A stretch of 41,628 nucleotides of DNA. Origin: Desulfococcus sp041737845. GTDB taxonomy: Bacteria; Desulfobacterota; Desulfobacteria; Desulfobacterales; Desulfococcaceae. The stretch is taken from positions 1 to 41,628 of the forward strand of contig NZ_JBGSQX010000167.1 in NCBI RefSeq assembly GCF_041737845.1. The letters run 5' to 3'. How positions within the stretch are numbered: position 1 is the first letter of the stretch; each line of letters opens with the position of its first letter. Below, one piece after another: positions 24,494 through 33,316 of this stretch. The translations under genes and the position numbers were made by a program. The notes beneath the pieces were generated by a model. It was not told the DNA's origin, made no database searches, and was given only the letters and a program-made list of their open reading frames with translations.

Positions 24494-26689
24494 TCAGATC
24501 CCCAGAACCTCCCGGATCTCCGCGAGGATTTTCTGCTCGGGCGCATCCATCTCCAGGTCCGCCGAGGCGATGCTGTCAGCGATCTCCAGGGCCTCAATCC
24601 GGTCGTCCGCCCCGGGAAGCAGCGTGGCCAGGGTTTTCAGCGCGAGGGCAGGGTCCTTCTCCAGGACGGCGGCCTGCTGCTTGACCAGCCATTTCAGCTC
24701 ATCGGGCGTCAGGTCCTTCAGCCGATCGTTGACCCGGATGATTTTTGTCGCCACGGCATACTGCCGCCGGTCCGTCGCCTTGTTGGCGCCGGCCACCGCC
24801 AGGATGATCCGGACCACCGCCTCGGCGAATCCCCCCCGCTCCATCACCTGATGCCAGAGCTCCCGGCGGATCGTTTCCTCTTCCTTGGAGACTTCCCGGG
24901 CAGGCTCGCGCCCGCTGTCCCGGCCCGTTTCGGGAAACAGCGTCTTCATCCACACATTGTCGTAGACGGCCCGGAACGTCGTCTCCTGGGCCGTATCCCG
25001 GATTTCCCGCCAGCAGTCGAGCATGACGGTCACCGCCTCGGAAAAGCACCGCTCCCAGGCCACAAACGGATTGGCGGCGTCGGCGGGGCGGCGGTTCGCC
25101 TTGACCACGGGCGCCAGGCGGGCCGCGGCGGCCATCACGGGGTTCAGGTCGGAAAAGATGTAGCGCTGGACCCGGAGCGGGTGGAGCTGGCGGATCGCCT
25201 CCGCCGTCCATGCGTTGACAGAAAGGCGCACCCACGGGCTCAGGAAGGTGCGATAGACGAGGTCGTTGAAACGGGATACGGCGGCCACCGGGCGAAAGGC
25301 ATCCTCATCCGTCAGGCCGTCGTCCAGGGCCTGGATGTCGGCCATCCCCCGCTCCGCGAACTCCACATTGTAACTCCCGGGGCGCGCCGCGTCATCCCGG
25401 ATGACCATCTCATAGAGCCCCGGCCTGAGATAGTCGAGCATCTCCAGGGTACCGATGATCTCGCGGTGCTCCCTCCTGGCGACGCTTCCCGAAACAAAAA
25501 TCCCCAGATGCCCGATGCTTTCATGGACGACATAGACGATCACCTGGCCGCTCCGCTTGATCTCGTCCACCGTGCCGTAGACTTTGACGATCCAGTTCAG
25601 GGCCTGCTGGGGAGGGGTGATGTTGTCTCCCCGGGAGGCGAACACGACAATGGGGTCCTTGAAGTTTTTAAGATGGATCGCCTTGCCCTCCTGGAGCTTC
25701 AGATAGCCCTGCTCCAGTTCGTTCCCCACAAAGAGGCTCTCCACGATGAAGTGGATCTCTTCCCGGTTCATCTTGAAGAAGCCGCCCCACCACTTCTCGA
25801 AATTCAGAAAACGCTCCGCCTCCGTATCCACGTTGGCCCAGACGTTGTACTGCTTGGTCCAGAGGGTGTTGGCGGGGTTGAGGTCCTCAAAGCCCGCCAC
25901 GAGATTGGCGCCGTCAAACTGGCCGTCGCCCAGGTCGCACCAGAGGGAGGTCAGCCAGACGCCGCCCGTGAGCCCCCCCTTGTAGCGCATGGGGTTGGCC
26001 CCCTCCACGCCGCCCCAGTAGGACAGGGGCGAGCCGTTGAAGACGAGGGGCCCGGTAACGTCGGGCCGGTCCGCACCGATCAGGGCCGCAGCCCAGCCCG
26101 CCTGGCAGTTGCCGATCACGGCGGGCTTGTCGGCTTCGGGGTGGCGGCGGGCCACCTCCTCCAGAAACCGCACCTCGGCCGCCTGAACGTCGGCCAGGGT
26201 CTGACCCGGAACCGGGTCGGTGAAGAACATCACGAAATAGACGGGATGCCCCTGGTTCAGGGCCATGCCGATCTGGGAATCGAGCTTGGACCCCCCGATC
26301 CCCGGCCCGTGGCCCGCACGGGGATCGATCACCACGATGGGTCGCCTCTGGAAGCTGCGGCGGGGGATCTTCGGCAGGGCACTCCTTCGCTCGTTCCGCA
26401 GCCGTTCCGCTCCGTCCGGCACATCCGGCTTGCGCCGGTCGATGATCTGAACGATGGCGTAATTGACCGGACGTTCCAGGGTCCTGCCGTCCAGAACCCA
26501 TTCGTATTTGAACACCAGCACCGGCGGCTGCCCCTCCCGGATGTGGTCCAGATAGGTGTTGCCCCGCCTGCGGAGAATGTCCGCGAACAGGATGCCGCGC
26601 TGGAGGGCATCGGCCTGATAGGCTGCGGCGGCGGCGATCCATTCCGGGGCCTGGGCGGCTGCCTTTTTGACATCATTGATTTGATCCAT
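24494..26689 (-). CDS. DUF3141 protein, PHA-synthase-like alpha/beta hydrolase
   Basis: The 731-residue protein matches the DUF3141 family. Residues 115-400 form an alpha/beta-hydrolase core with a cysteine nucleophile in 'GNCQAGW' (C195), an aspartate in 'SRGDNITPP' (D355) and a histidine in 'IGHLGIF' (H394). The order, spacing and Cys nucleophile resemble polyhydroxyalkanoate synthase PhaC. The region after about 430 is helical and particular to this family. DUF3141 has no settled function to my knowledge. The acetyl-CoA hydrolase/transferase gene ends 41 bases upstream on the same strand, which suggests joint acyl-CoA metabolism. The triad is seen in the sequence; the activity is inferred. 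Confidence 0.82.
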   Translation of the reverse strand: MDQINDVKKAAAQAPEWIAAAAAYQADALQRGILFADILRRRGNTYLDHIREGQPPVLVFKYEWVLDGRTLERPVNYAIVQIIDRRKPDVPDGAERLRNERRSALPKIPRRSFQRRPIVVIDPRAGHGPGIGGSKLDSQIGMALNQGHPVYFVMFFTDPVPGQTLADVQAAEVRFLEEVARRHPEADKPAVIGNCQAGWAAALIGADRPDVTGPLVFNGSPLSYWGGVEGANPMRYKGGLTGGVWLTSLWCDLGDGQFDGANLVAGFEDLNPANTLWTKQYNVWANVDTEAERFLNFEKWWGGFFKMNREEIHFIVESLFVGNELEQGYLKLQEGKAIHLKNFKDPIVVFASRGDNITPPQQALNWIVKVYGTVDEIKRSGQVIVYVVHESIGHLGIFVSGSVARREHREIIGTLEMLDYLRPGLYEMVIRDDAARPGSYNVEFAERGMADIQALDDGLTDEDAFRPVAAVSRFNDLVYRTFLSPWVRLSVNAWTAEAIRQLHPLRVQRYIFSDLNPVMAAAARLAPVVKANRRPADAANPFVAWERCFSEAVTVMLDCWREIRDTAQETTFRAVYDNVWMKTLFPETGRDSGREPAREVSKEEETIRRELWHQVMERGGFAEAVVRIILAVAGANKATDRRQYAVATKIIRVNDRLKDLTPDELKWLVKQQAAVLEKDPALALKTLATLLPGADDRIEALEIADSIASADLEMDAPEQKILAEIREVLGI

Positions 26690-26730
26690 TTGAAAGTTCC
26701 TTGACTCAGCATCCGTGAGGATGAAAACGA

Positions 26731-28233
26731 CTAAAGCCGCCGGCCGGGATGCATGTCGCCGGTGGCCATGAAGCGTTCGTGGAAGCCGAAGGCCTCGCCC
26801 AGGATATGGGGCTCATGGCCCCCGGCGGTCCGGACGGCCCGCTGGTAATAGTCCCAAAGCAGGTCCCGGTAGTCCGGATGGGCGCATTTTTTGATCACGG
26901 CCTCAGCCACCTGCCGGGGGGTCATGGGCCGGGTGTCCACCAGCCCGTGCTCGGTGACGATCACGTCCACCGAGTGCTCGTTGTGGTCCACATGGGAGAC
27001 CATGGGCACGATGGCGGAGATCTTGCCGCCCTTGGCCGTGCTGGGGGTGACGATGAACGTCAGCGCCCCGTTCCGGAGAAAATCCCCGGAACCGCCGATG
27101 CCGTTCATGAGCTGGGACCCCATGACGTGGGTGGAATTGACATGGCCGTAGATATCGACCTCGATGGCCGTGTTGATGGCGATCACCCCCAGCCGCCGCA
27201 CCACCTCCGGAGAGTTGGAGATCTCCACCGGCCGGAGGACGACCTTCTCCTTGTACCGGTAGAGCTCGTTGAAAAACCGCTTCCGGGCCTTGTGAGAGAG
27301 GGTCATGGCCGATCCCGACGCAGCCCTGACCTTGCCCATGTCGATGAGGTCCAGGACGGCATCCTGCAGCACCTCCGAATAGATGTCGATGGTGTGGAAG
27401 AAGTCGTTTTCAAGGAAACCGCTCAACACCGCATTGGCGATATCCCCGACCCCGGACTGCCACGGCAGGAAGCGCGGCATGCGGTCATGCTGGATTTCAT
27501 GCGTGACAAAATCGAGAATGTGCAGGGCGATCCGCCGGGAAACCGCGTCGGGCTCGGTGAAGACCGCGCAGCTATCCTCCTCCTCGCTGGAGAGGATCGC
27601 CACCACCTTCCCCGGGTCCATCTCGATAAAGGGTTTGCCGATGCGATCGCCCGTCCGGTAGATGGGAATCGGCATGCGGTAGGGGGGGTCCTCGGGAATG
27701 AAGATGTCGTGGATGCCTTCCAGCTCGGGCGGCTCCGAGGAGATCTCGATGATGATCCTTTCCGCCTCCCGGACATAGGTGGGGGTGTTCCCCACGGACA
27801 TGGTGGGGATCAGGTGCCCCTTCTCGGTAATGGCCGCGGCCTCGACCACGGCCACGTGGGCCCGTCCCCAGCCGCCGTCCCGGACCTGGGCGGAGAGCCG
27901 GGAAAGATGGTCGTCCTTGAATTTGATCTCGTCGGCGTTGATCAGGTTCCGCATGGTCCGGTTGCTCATGTAAGGCCTTCGCCAGGCCACCAGGCCCGCC
28001 TCGGCCAGAATGCCGTCGACGCCTTCGCCGGTGGACGCCCCGGCGAACAGGTTGATCTTGAACCGCTCCCCCTTTGCAGCCCGCCGGACCAGGGCCTTGG
28101 GAATCAGTTTGGGGTATCCTGCGGTGAATCCCGAAATAAACACGTTCGTCCCGTTCTGAATATAGGCGCACGCCGCATCCGGATCGGTGATTTTATCCAT
28201 CAGCGGCTTATAGCGTATGCGATCCTCAAACAT
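26731..28233 (-). CDS. Acetyl-CoA hydrolase/transferase family protein (succinate/acetate CoA-transferase type)
   Basis: The 500-residue protein is a class I CoA-transferase of the Ach1/Cat1/AarC type. It has the glycine-rich CoA-binding 'NGIGGSGDFLRNG' after 'HVNSTHVMGSQL', and 'GVGDIANAVL' near 261. 'YSEVLQD' near 285-291 probably contains the catalytic glutamate (E287) that forms the glutamyl-CoA intermediate. Such enzymes exchange CoA between acetate, succinate or propionate. ATG 28233 has GGGAGG upstream and matches the family start, so a longer start at 28260 is not used. It lies just upstream of the DUF3141 gene and is divergent from the DUF3124 gene. The exact acyl pair is unknown. 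Confidence 0.9.
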   Translation of the reverse strand: MFEDRIRYKPLMDKITDPDAACAYIQNGTNVFISGFTAGYPKLIPKALVRRAAKGERFKINLFAGASTGEGVDGILAEAGLVAWRRPYMSNRTMRNLINADEIKFKDDHLSRLSAQVRDGGWGRAHVAVVEAAAITEKGHLIPTMSVGNTPTYVREAERIIIEISSEPPELEGIHDIFIPEDPPYRMPIPIYRTGDRIGKPFIEMDPGKVVAILSSEEEDSCAVFTEPDAVSRRIALHILDFVTHEIQHDRMPRFLPWQSGVGDIANAVLSGFLENDFFHTIDIYSEVLQDAVLDLIDMGKVRAASGSAMTLSHKARKRFFNELYRYKEKVVLRPVEISNSPEVVRRLGVIAINTAIEVDIYGHVNSTHVMGSQLMNGIGGSGDFLRNGALTFIVTPSTAKGGKISAIVPMVSHVDHNEHSVDVIVTEHGLVDTRPMTPRQVAEAVIKKCAHPDYRDLLWDYYQRAVRTAGGHEPHILGEAFGFHERFMATGDMHPGRRL

Positions 28234-28423
28234 GGCATCCTCCCGTTCATGTTTCCCCACCGGCCCTCCCTGCTCGGGCCTCTTTCATCCCAATATACCC
28301 GCCGCCTGCCGGGCCGTCCATCCATTTCTTCAAGGCCCGGCCGCTGCATTCCCCGGGGCGCGCCGTTAGGATTGTCAAATCGGCAGGGAATTGTTAAGGG
28401 ATGGGAAACAAGGAGAATGCACG

Positions 28424-28918
28424 ATGATGATTCAAAACCGATGGCGGTCATTCCCGCTCCGGGTCGCGCTGGCATGCTGCATGCTTTCGCTCACCCCTCC
28501 GGCATCTGCCGAAGAGGTCCAGTTTTCCCAGGGGCAGAGCCTCTATGTCCCGGTATATTCCCACATCTTCATCGGGGACAGGAAGATGTCTTTCAACCTG
28601 TCGGCCAACCTCAGCATCCGGAACACGGATCCCGACCAGTCCCTGACCGTCACCTCGGTCCGGTATTATGATTCGGAAGGTACGCTGGTCCGGGCGTTCC
28701 TGGCCGACCCCAAACCCATCAACCCCATGGGATCGGCCTATTTCTTCATCCCGGCCTCGGACACCAGCGGCGGCTGGGGGGCGAACTTCATCGTCACCTG
28801 GTCATCCAGGGTCCCGGTCAACACGCCCATCGTCGAATGCGTCATGACCGGCATGAAAGGCAGCCACTCCATATCCTTCATCACCAAAGGCAAGCCGATC
28901 CGGGAGAATGCACCCTGA
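28424..28918 (+). CDS. DUF3124 secreted protein
   Basis: The 164-residue protein has a cleavable signal peptide: 'MMIQNRWRSFPLRVALACC' leads to a likely signal peptidase I site after 'PASA'. The mature part resembles DUF3124, with 'GQSLYVPVYSHIFIGDRK', 'SVRYYDSEGTLVRAFL' and 'ECVMTGMKGSHSISF'. It is a small beta-rich periplasmic protein of unknown function. AAGGAG lies eight bases before ATG 28424. It is alone on the plus strand between divergent and convergent neighbours. The gap after it (28919-28971) holds a short GC hairpin at 28927-28942 without a T run. Confidence 0.78.
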   Translation: MMIQNRWRSFPLRVALACCMLSLTPPASAEEVQFSQGQSLYVPVYSHIFIGDRKMSFNLSANLSIRNTDPDQSLTVTSVRYYDSEGTLVRAFLADPKPINPMGSAYFFIPASDTSGGWGANFIVTWSSRVPVNTPIVECVMTGMKGSHSISFITKGKPIRENAP

Positions 28919-28971
28919 GCCCCCCTGCCGGGCCTGCCCGGCAAGGCGAAAACAGGGCGCGGCGGCGGCGA

Positions 28972-29784
28972 TCAGGGAAGCTGTTCCACCCAGGAGGCGT
29001 CTCCGAACCAGACCTCCTTCAACTCGTCCAGCCTGCCTGTCCCCTGATAGGTATTAAGGAAATTCTCCGCCCAGTTGACGAAGAGCGGGTCCCCCTTGGG
29101 CAGGGCGATGCCCAGCGGCTCGAACGACAAGGGCCGGATCATGGAGATCAACCCGCTCTCCGGATGCCTGAAAACCGAAATGATGCAGATGGGGTAATCG
29201 GCGACCATGGCCTTCACCGTGTCCTTCAGCACCAGATCCACGGCCTCGTCGTAATCCCTGGCGGGGATGAAGGTCGCCTCGGGCGTGGCCGTCTCGATGA
29301 ACTCCTGGCTGGTCGATCCCTGCAGGGCGGTCAGGGTCATTCCGGGGGTATTGATCTCTGAGGCGTCCTCGATTGCGGCGATGGTGTCCAGCTTGGTCAG
29401 CACGGATTTCCCGGAGATGAAATAGGGCCCGACAAAGGCGACGCCCAGGTTTCGGGCGGGCGTGATGGTCAGCCCGGAAATCACCAGATCCAGATTTCCG
29501 GCCTGGAGGGCCGGCAGCAGCTGGTCGAACGGCATGGTTTTGAGCGAGAGGGTCACCCCGATGGAATCCGCCATGGCCCTGGCCAGGTCGATGTCAAAGC
29601 CGATCAGCTTTCCGTCCTTGGTGGTCATGGAAAAGGGCGGCTGGCTTCCCGATGTCCCCACCACCAGTTCCTTATTCTGCAGGATTCCGTCAATGGCCGG
29701 CGTGGAAGAGCCGGTCGTGGTGGCACAGGCGGATAACAGGGTCGATGCCAGAACCAATGCCGTCAGCAACATAAATTTCTTCAT
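28972..29784 (-). CDS. Family 3 solute-binding lipoprotein (amino-acid type)
   Basis: The 270-residue protein has a lipobox 'LLSAC' with the cysteine near residue 20. It continues as a bacterial extracellular solute-binding protein of family 3: 'LVVGTSGSQPPFSM', 'GFDIDLARAMADSIG', 'LPALQAGNLDLVISGLTITPAR' and 'PKGDPLFVNWAENFLNTY'. Such proteins deliver polar amino acids or related solutes to an ABC permease. No permease or ATPase gene is adjacent, so it either serves a transporter elsewhere or has a sensory role. GGAG precedes ATG 29784. It is the last gene of a minus-strand series that contains a porin, which could admit the same solute through the outer membrane (inference). Confidence 0.9.
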   Translation of the reverse strand: MKKFMLLTALVLASTLLSACATTTGSSTPAIDGILQNKELVVGTSGSQPPFSMTTKDGKLIGFDIDLARAMADSIGVTLSLKTMPFDQLLPALQAGNLDLVISGLTITPARNLGVAFVGPYFISGKSVLTKLDTIAAIEDASEINTPGMTLTALQGSTSQEFIETATPEATFIPARDYDEAVDLVLKDTVKAMVADYPICIISVFRHPESGLISMIRPLSFEPLGIALPKGDPLFVNWAENFLNTYQGTGRLDELKEVWFGDASWVEQLP

Positions 29785-29923
29785 AAACGTTTCTCCGAAT
29801 GCATAAGCGGTTGTTGAATGACACCCTCTCTCCCCCGGGTGAAACGCGAAAAGAGAAGACGCGGTAGGGTTTATGGTTTGCGGGCCGAAGGGGTGAAATC
29901 CGCCGCCGCGGCCCGATTCACCT

Positions 29924-30208
29924 TCATTCGTGCGGCCGGTCTTTTCCTTCCCGAACCTCCGGGGCCGGGTCCCCTTTGGCTGCCCCTTTTTCGACGGATG
30001 CCTGCGGCTCGGGGTCCTCGGACGCCCCGTAGATCGTGAACACGCCGTCCTCGCCGGAAAAAAGCCCCGGCCCGGGCTTGAGTTCACGATTCGTTTCATA
30101 CGCGAAGGGTTTGGGCGCATGGGTGCAGGCCCATGGAAACAGACCCACGACAGCAGCCAGAATCACCATCCGTCCGGCACCCCGGAAACTCCGCCTCCCC
30201 GGCCGCAT
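29924..30208 (-). CDS. Small putative lipoprotein coupled to the porin
   Basis: The 94-residue protein has a basic start ('MRPGRRSFRGAGR'), a hydrophobic stretch and a lipobox-like 'FPWAC', followed by a hydrophilic mature part rich in Pro, Glu, Gly and Lys. Its ATG shares one base with the porin stop (TGATG at 30210-30206), a classic coupling arrangement, although no separate ribosome-binding site is obvious. I do not recognise a family. The coupling suggests that it is made together with the porin and may sit at the outer membrane. Confidence 0.6.
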   Translation of the reverse strand: MRPGRRSFRGAGRMVILAAVVGLFPWACTHAPKPFAYETNRELKPGPGLFSGEDGVFTIYGASEDPEPQASVEKGAAKGDPAPEVREGKDRPHE

Positions 30209-31497
30209 CAGAATTTCACCCGGAAACCGGTCAGCAGGGAATTGAAGTCCTCGTAATCCGACAGTTCCCGGTCGAGATGGTAAAAACGATATCCCGGGTA
30301 GAACTCGGTGGCCCATTCCGTAAAATTCTGGACCATCTGGGCGCCGAAGGCGGTGCCGTCGTCGCCGTCCTGCTGGATGTCGCTGTTCAGGCCGCCGTCA
30401 ATGGAAAAGGCCGTCATGCCCAGGGGGCAGACGTTGAGCCGATATCCCAGCTTGCCGTAGAGGAAGGTGCCGTTGTCGTCCCGGTCCCCCTTGTAATCCT
30501 GGAGACCGCCGGACACGGTGAAGTTGAGGCCGCTTTCGTGAAGGATGGACGCGGACCCGTTGAACTGGTTGTCCAAGGAGCCGGAGGTCCCGCCGGGGTC
30601 GGCATAGGCGGCCTGGGCCGCCAGCTTGAAGCTTTCAAACTCGGATGCATATTTGAGGGCGACATCGCCGCCTCCCTCGCTGATCCAGGAGGTTCCCGCC
30701 ATGAGCCCGTAAAAGCTGGGGGAATCGTACCGGATCCGGTTTTTCCGGCTGAGGCCGTCCATGTCCGTGAAGACGTCGCCGATGGTGGTGTCGAAGTCGA
30801 GGTCGCCAAGCGACGCATCGTACCAGAAGAAGCCTCCGCCGACAGTCGATATGTCGGCGTACCCGACCACGTCCGTCCCCGAAAAATCCACCTCCGACGT
30901 ACCGTCCGAGGCCGTGCTGCCGTACCCCACAAAGAGTTTTCCGAACCGCTCGTGCTTCAGATAGAGATCGAGCCAGCGTTTGGTGAAGTTGTCGGGCCCC
31001 TCGTCGGTGTTGTCGATCTGGTTGATCACGCTGCTCGAGTTGGCCTCGAACTGGACCTCGATCCGGGTGCCGATCTCGAACTCGCCGCCGGGATTGGCCG
31101 CGCCCTGAAGCCCGATCCGCGTCGAGGAGGCATCGTTGTCCACCTGGTGCCCCCGGGTCTTTTCACCGTCGTCCACGACAAGAACGCCCCGGTTGACCTG
31201 GCCGTAGAGCTGGACATTGGCCTTGGGCGTACCGCTGGTGATCGTCAGCTTCTCCGCCGGCGCGGCCGGCCCGGCTGCTGCGGCCGCGGGCGGCGGGGCA
31301 GCCTTAAGGCCGTCCACCTGGCGCTTGAGGTCTTCAATTGCCTTCCGCTGGGCCTCGATCTGGTCCTGCTGCTGCCGGATGAGCCGCTCCAGGCGATCCA
31401 GGGTTTCGGCATCCGCCGCCGGGGCCGGCTCCGGCAGTATCGCCGCCGCAAGGATCATTGCTGAAAGGGTGATGGCCAGAAACGCCCTCTTCTTCAT
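30208..31497 (-). CDS. Outer-membrane porin with N-terminal coiled coil
   Basis: The 429-residue protein has a signal peptide ('MKKRAFLAITLSAMILAAA', cleavage near 'PAPAADA'). A short coiled coil at about 30-68 follows ('LERLIRQQQDQIEAQRKAIE'), then an alanine-rich hinge. The rest is a beta barrel of alternating strands that ends in phenylalanine ('LTGFRVKF'), as outer-membrane proteins do. The coiled coil probably makes trimers or contacts peptidoglycan. Trimeric porins of this plan are common in Deltaproteobacteria. AAAGGAGG lies seven bases before ATG 31497. The upstream gene's reading frame overlaps the first 164 bases in another frame. The pore's substrate is unknown. Confidence 0.88.
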   Translation of the reverse strand: MKKRAFLAITLSAMILAAAILPEPAPAADAETLDRLERLIRQQQDQIEAQRKAIEDLKRQVDGLKAAPPPAAAAAGPAAPAEKLTITSGTPKANVQLYGQVNRGVLVVDDGEKTRGHQVDNDASSTRIGLQGAANPGGEFEIGTRIEVQFEANSSSVINQIDNTDEGPDNFTKRWLDLYLKHERFGKLFVGYGSTASDGTSEVDFSGTDVVGYADISTVGGGFFWYDASLGDLDFDTTIGDVFTDMDGLSRKNRIRYDSPSFYGLMAGTSWISEGGGDVALKYASEFESFKLAAQAAYADPGGTSGSLDNQFNGSASILHESGLNFTVSGGLQDYKGDRDDNGTFLYGKLGYRLNVCPLGMTAFSIDGGLNSDIQQDGDDGTAFGAQMVQNFTEWATEFYPGYRFYHLDRELSDYEDFNSLLTGFRVKF

Positions 31498-33244
31498 CGA
31501 TGCCTCCTTTTTGCAAAATGGTCTGTAAACCGGATTCGTTTGATTTCCCGCCGGACGCGGTGCCGAAGATCTTCTCCAGGATCACCTTCGTCACCATGTA
31601 GGTCGGGCGAACCCCTTCATGGCCCATGTCGCCGGCGGCCAGGGTCTGCCCGCTGACGAGCGGATTGTCCGAGGCGTAATAGGCATACCGCACCCTGACG
31701 TCGCCCGATATATGCCCCTTGATGATGGCCGCGTTGATGGCCCGCTGATAGTGGCCGCCCTCCATCTCGAGCCCCACCGTGTTCCAGCTCGACTGAAACC
31801 GGCTCAGCATGTCGCGGTTCTGGAGGGAGGTCCCCAGCACCGTGATCATGGGGCCGACATAGATGTCGATATCGCCGTCGAAATCCTCGGGAACGAGATC
31901 GTTATGAAAGATATAGTTGTCGGAGGTGCCTTCGATCACATGGGCGGTGGCCAGCATGATATCCCCTTTTTTTCCCGGCAATATGCCGGCTTTCCCCATC
32001 ACGGAAATCGACGCGATCTGTATCGGACGCTCTTGGTCCTCCTCCGAGTAAGGGTTCAAGAGGCAGTCCATGACCTCAAACGCCTGGGCCCCGAAGGCAT
32101 AGTCCATCACCAGCAGAACCGGTTTTTCGGGACCGCCGCCCGGGTCGATGGCCAGCTTCGGATGAAAGGGCACCCCCTGAAGCCGGGCCGTGTCGATAAT
32201 CTGGCAATCGATGTGGCTCCCGGACTGATCGGGAAGCTCATTCATTCCGTGGTCCCGGGCATAGAGCCGGATCTGGTCGCTCTGCTCCCGGATCCGGACG
32301 ATGAAGTCGTAGAGGGAAAGCCCTTTCACATCCTCATCTCGTTCTTTGAAGGCATACCCATAAAGGAGATTGACCGTGCTGTGGAGATTGGCGCTGATCA
32401 CGTGGAGGGGCCGGTCCTGAAGCCCGAGTTCCATCAGCCTGGCCTTGATGTCCAGCGACCATTTATGACCGTAGCGCTGGTGGCCGATGATGCTCATGAG
32501 CGATGGCGTGAGATAGATGACCAGGGCGTCCTCCCGGGATTTCTCGCCCATCGCGACCGTGTTCCCGAGATGGTAGATCAGGGAAAAAAAGGAATCATTC
32601 CGGTTGGAGTGCCGTTTGTTTTTCTCGAAATGTTCATAGGACTGGCGGGTTTCGTTATAGGAGCGCCCCAGGATGATGCTGAGGTTCCAGATCGCCTGGT
32701 CCAGGTCCCTCCCGCTGAGGGTGAGGCCGCTGTGGTGAAATCGCTGAACGTTCTTCTCCAGGTCGTTCCATTCGATGGTGATGTTGCCCGCCTCATCGGC
32801 CATCCGCGCGTGGAGTTTTCGGGCCTCGATATAGAGGAAGGTCAGGTGGGTCAGGATATCGTAGATCTCGCTCAGTCCGCGGGTGACGGCAAAGCAGATT
32901 TCCTTCTCGCTGATGCGGTAGCATGTACGCCGCCGTTTCAGGGGCTCGATGATCTCGAAGGAGCTTTCGCCGATCTGCTCCTCCTCGGTGAGGATGATCC
33001 GTGTGCATTTCTCGATGCCCCGCGGCAGGCGGTCGATGACATATTCCAGGCCCTTCAGCTCGGTGATCCTGGGGTCGTTCATGGTGCCGTAGATTTCCGG
33101 GCCCAGGTTGAGGAGGCATTCGGCAAGCTGCTGCCCCAATTTTTCCGAAGGCATGTAAAAGCCCCGCAATGCCAGGGCATGGGCGATGGTCTTGAAGGAT
33201 CGAATCGCCATACGGGCTTTTTGCGCCCGGGTCAAATCCTGCAT
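31334..33244 (-). CDS. Conserved-looking protein of unknown family with a possible nucleoside-phosphorylase-like C-terminal half
   Basis: The frame gives 636 residues. The N-terminal half is helical and charged ('QKARMAIRSFKTIAHALAL', 'LPRGIEKCTRIILTEEEQ'). In the second half, 'VLLVMDYAFGAQAFEVMDC', 'ISVMGKAGILPGKKGDIML' and 'NTVGLEMEGGHYQRAI' recall the strands and the 'vEMEg' ribose-binding motif of purine nucleoside phosphorylase/AMP nucleosidase folds. That resemblance is my inference. I do not know a characterised homologue. The last 55 or so residues, after 'KIFGTASGG', are an out-of-frame reading of the porin start and look unnatural. A shift of frame near 31545 would instead end at a TGA that overlaps the porin ATG. 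A frameshift, natural or from sequencing, is therefore likely. GGGAG precedes ATG 33244. Confidence 0.65.
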   Translation of the reverse strand: MQDLTRAQKARMAIRSFKTIAHALALRGFYMPSEKLGQQLAECLLNLGPEIYGTMNDPRITELKGLEYVIDRLPRGIEKCTRIILTEEEQIGESSFEIIEPLKRRRTCYRISEKEICFAVTRGLSEIYDILTHLTFLYIEARKLHARMADEAGNITIEWNDLEKNVQRFHHSGLTLSGRDLDQAIWNLSIILGRSYNETRQSYEHFEKNKRHSNRNDSFFSLIYHLGNTVAMGEKSREDALVIYLTPSLMSIIGHQRYGHKWSLDIKARLMELGLQDRPLHVISANLHSTVNLLYGYAFKERDEDVKGLSLYDFIVRIREQSDQIRLYARDHGMNELPDQSGSHIDCQIIDTARLQGVPFHPKLAIDPGGGPEKPVLLVMDYAFGAQAFEVMDCLLNPYSEEDQERPIQIASISVMGKAGILPGKKGDIMLATAHVIEGTSDNYIFHNDLVPEDFDGDIDIYVGPMITVLGTSLQNRDMLSRFQSSWNTVGLEMEGGHYQRAINAAIIKGHISGDVRVRYAYYASDNPLVSGQTLAAGDMGHEGVRPTYMVTKVILEKIFGTASGGKSNESGLQTILQKGGIDEEEGVSGHHPFSNDPCGGDTAGAGPGGGCRNPGSPGAAHPAAAGPDRGPAEGN

Positions 33245-33316
33245 GGATGCTTCTCCCGATGTGGGTTTTCTCGGATGGGCGGAAAAACCGCTTGCAATCG
33301 CCCGGCCGCGGGAACG

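Noticed and set aside
24851..28671. Two plus-strand open frames of over 600 codons (24851-26704 and 26749-28671)
   Set aside because: They mirror the DUF3141 and CoA-transferase genes and carry no motifs of their own.
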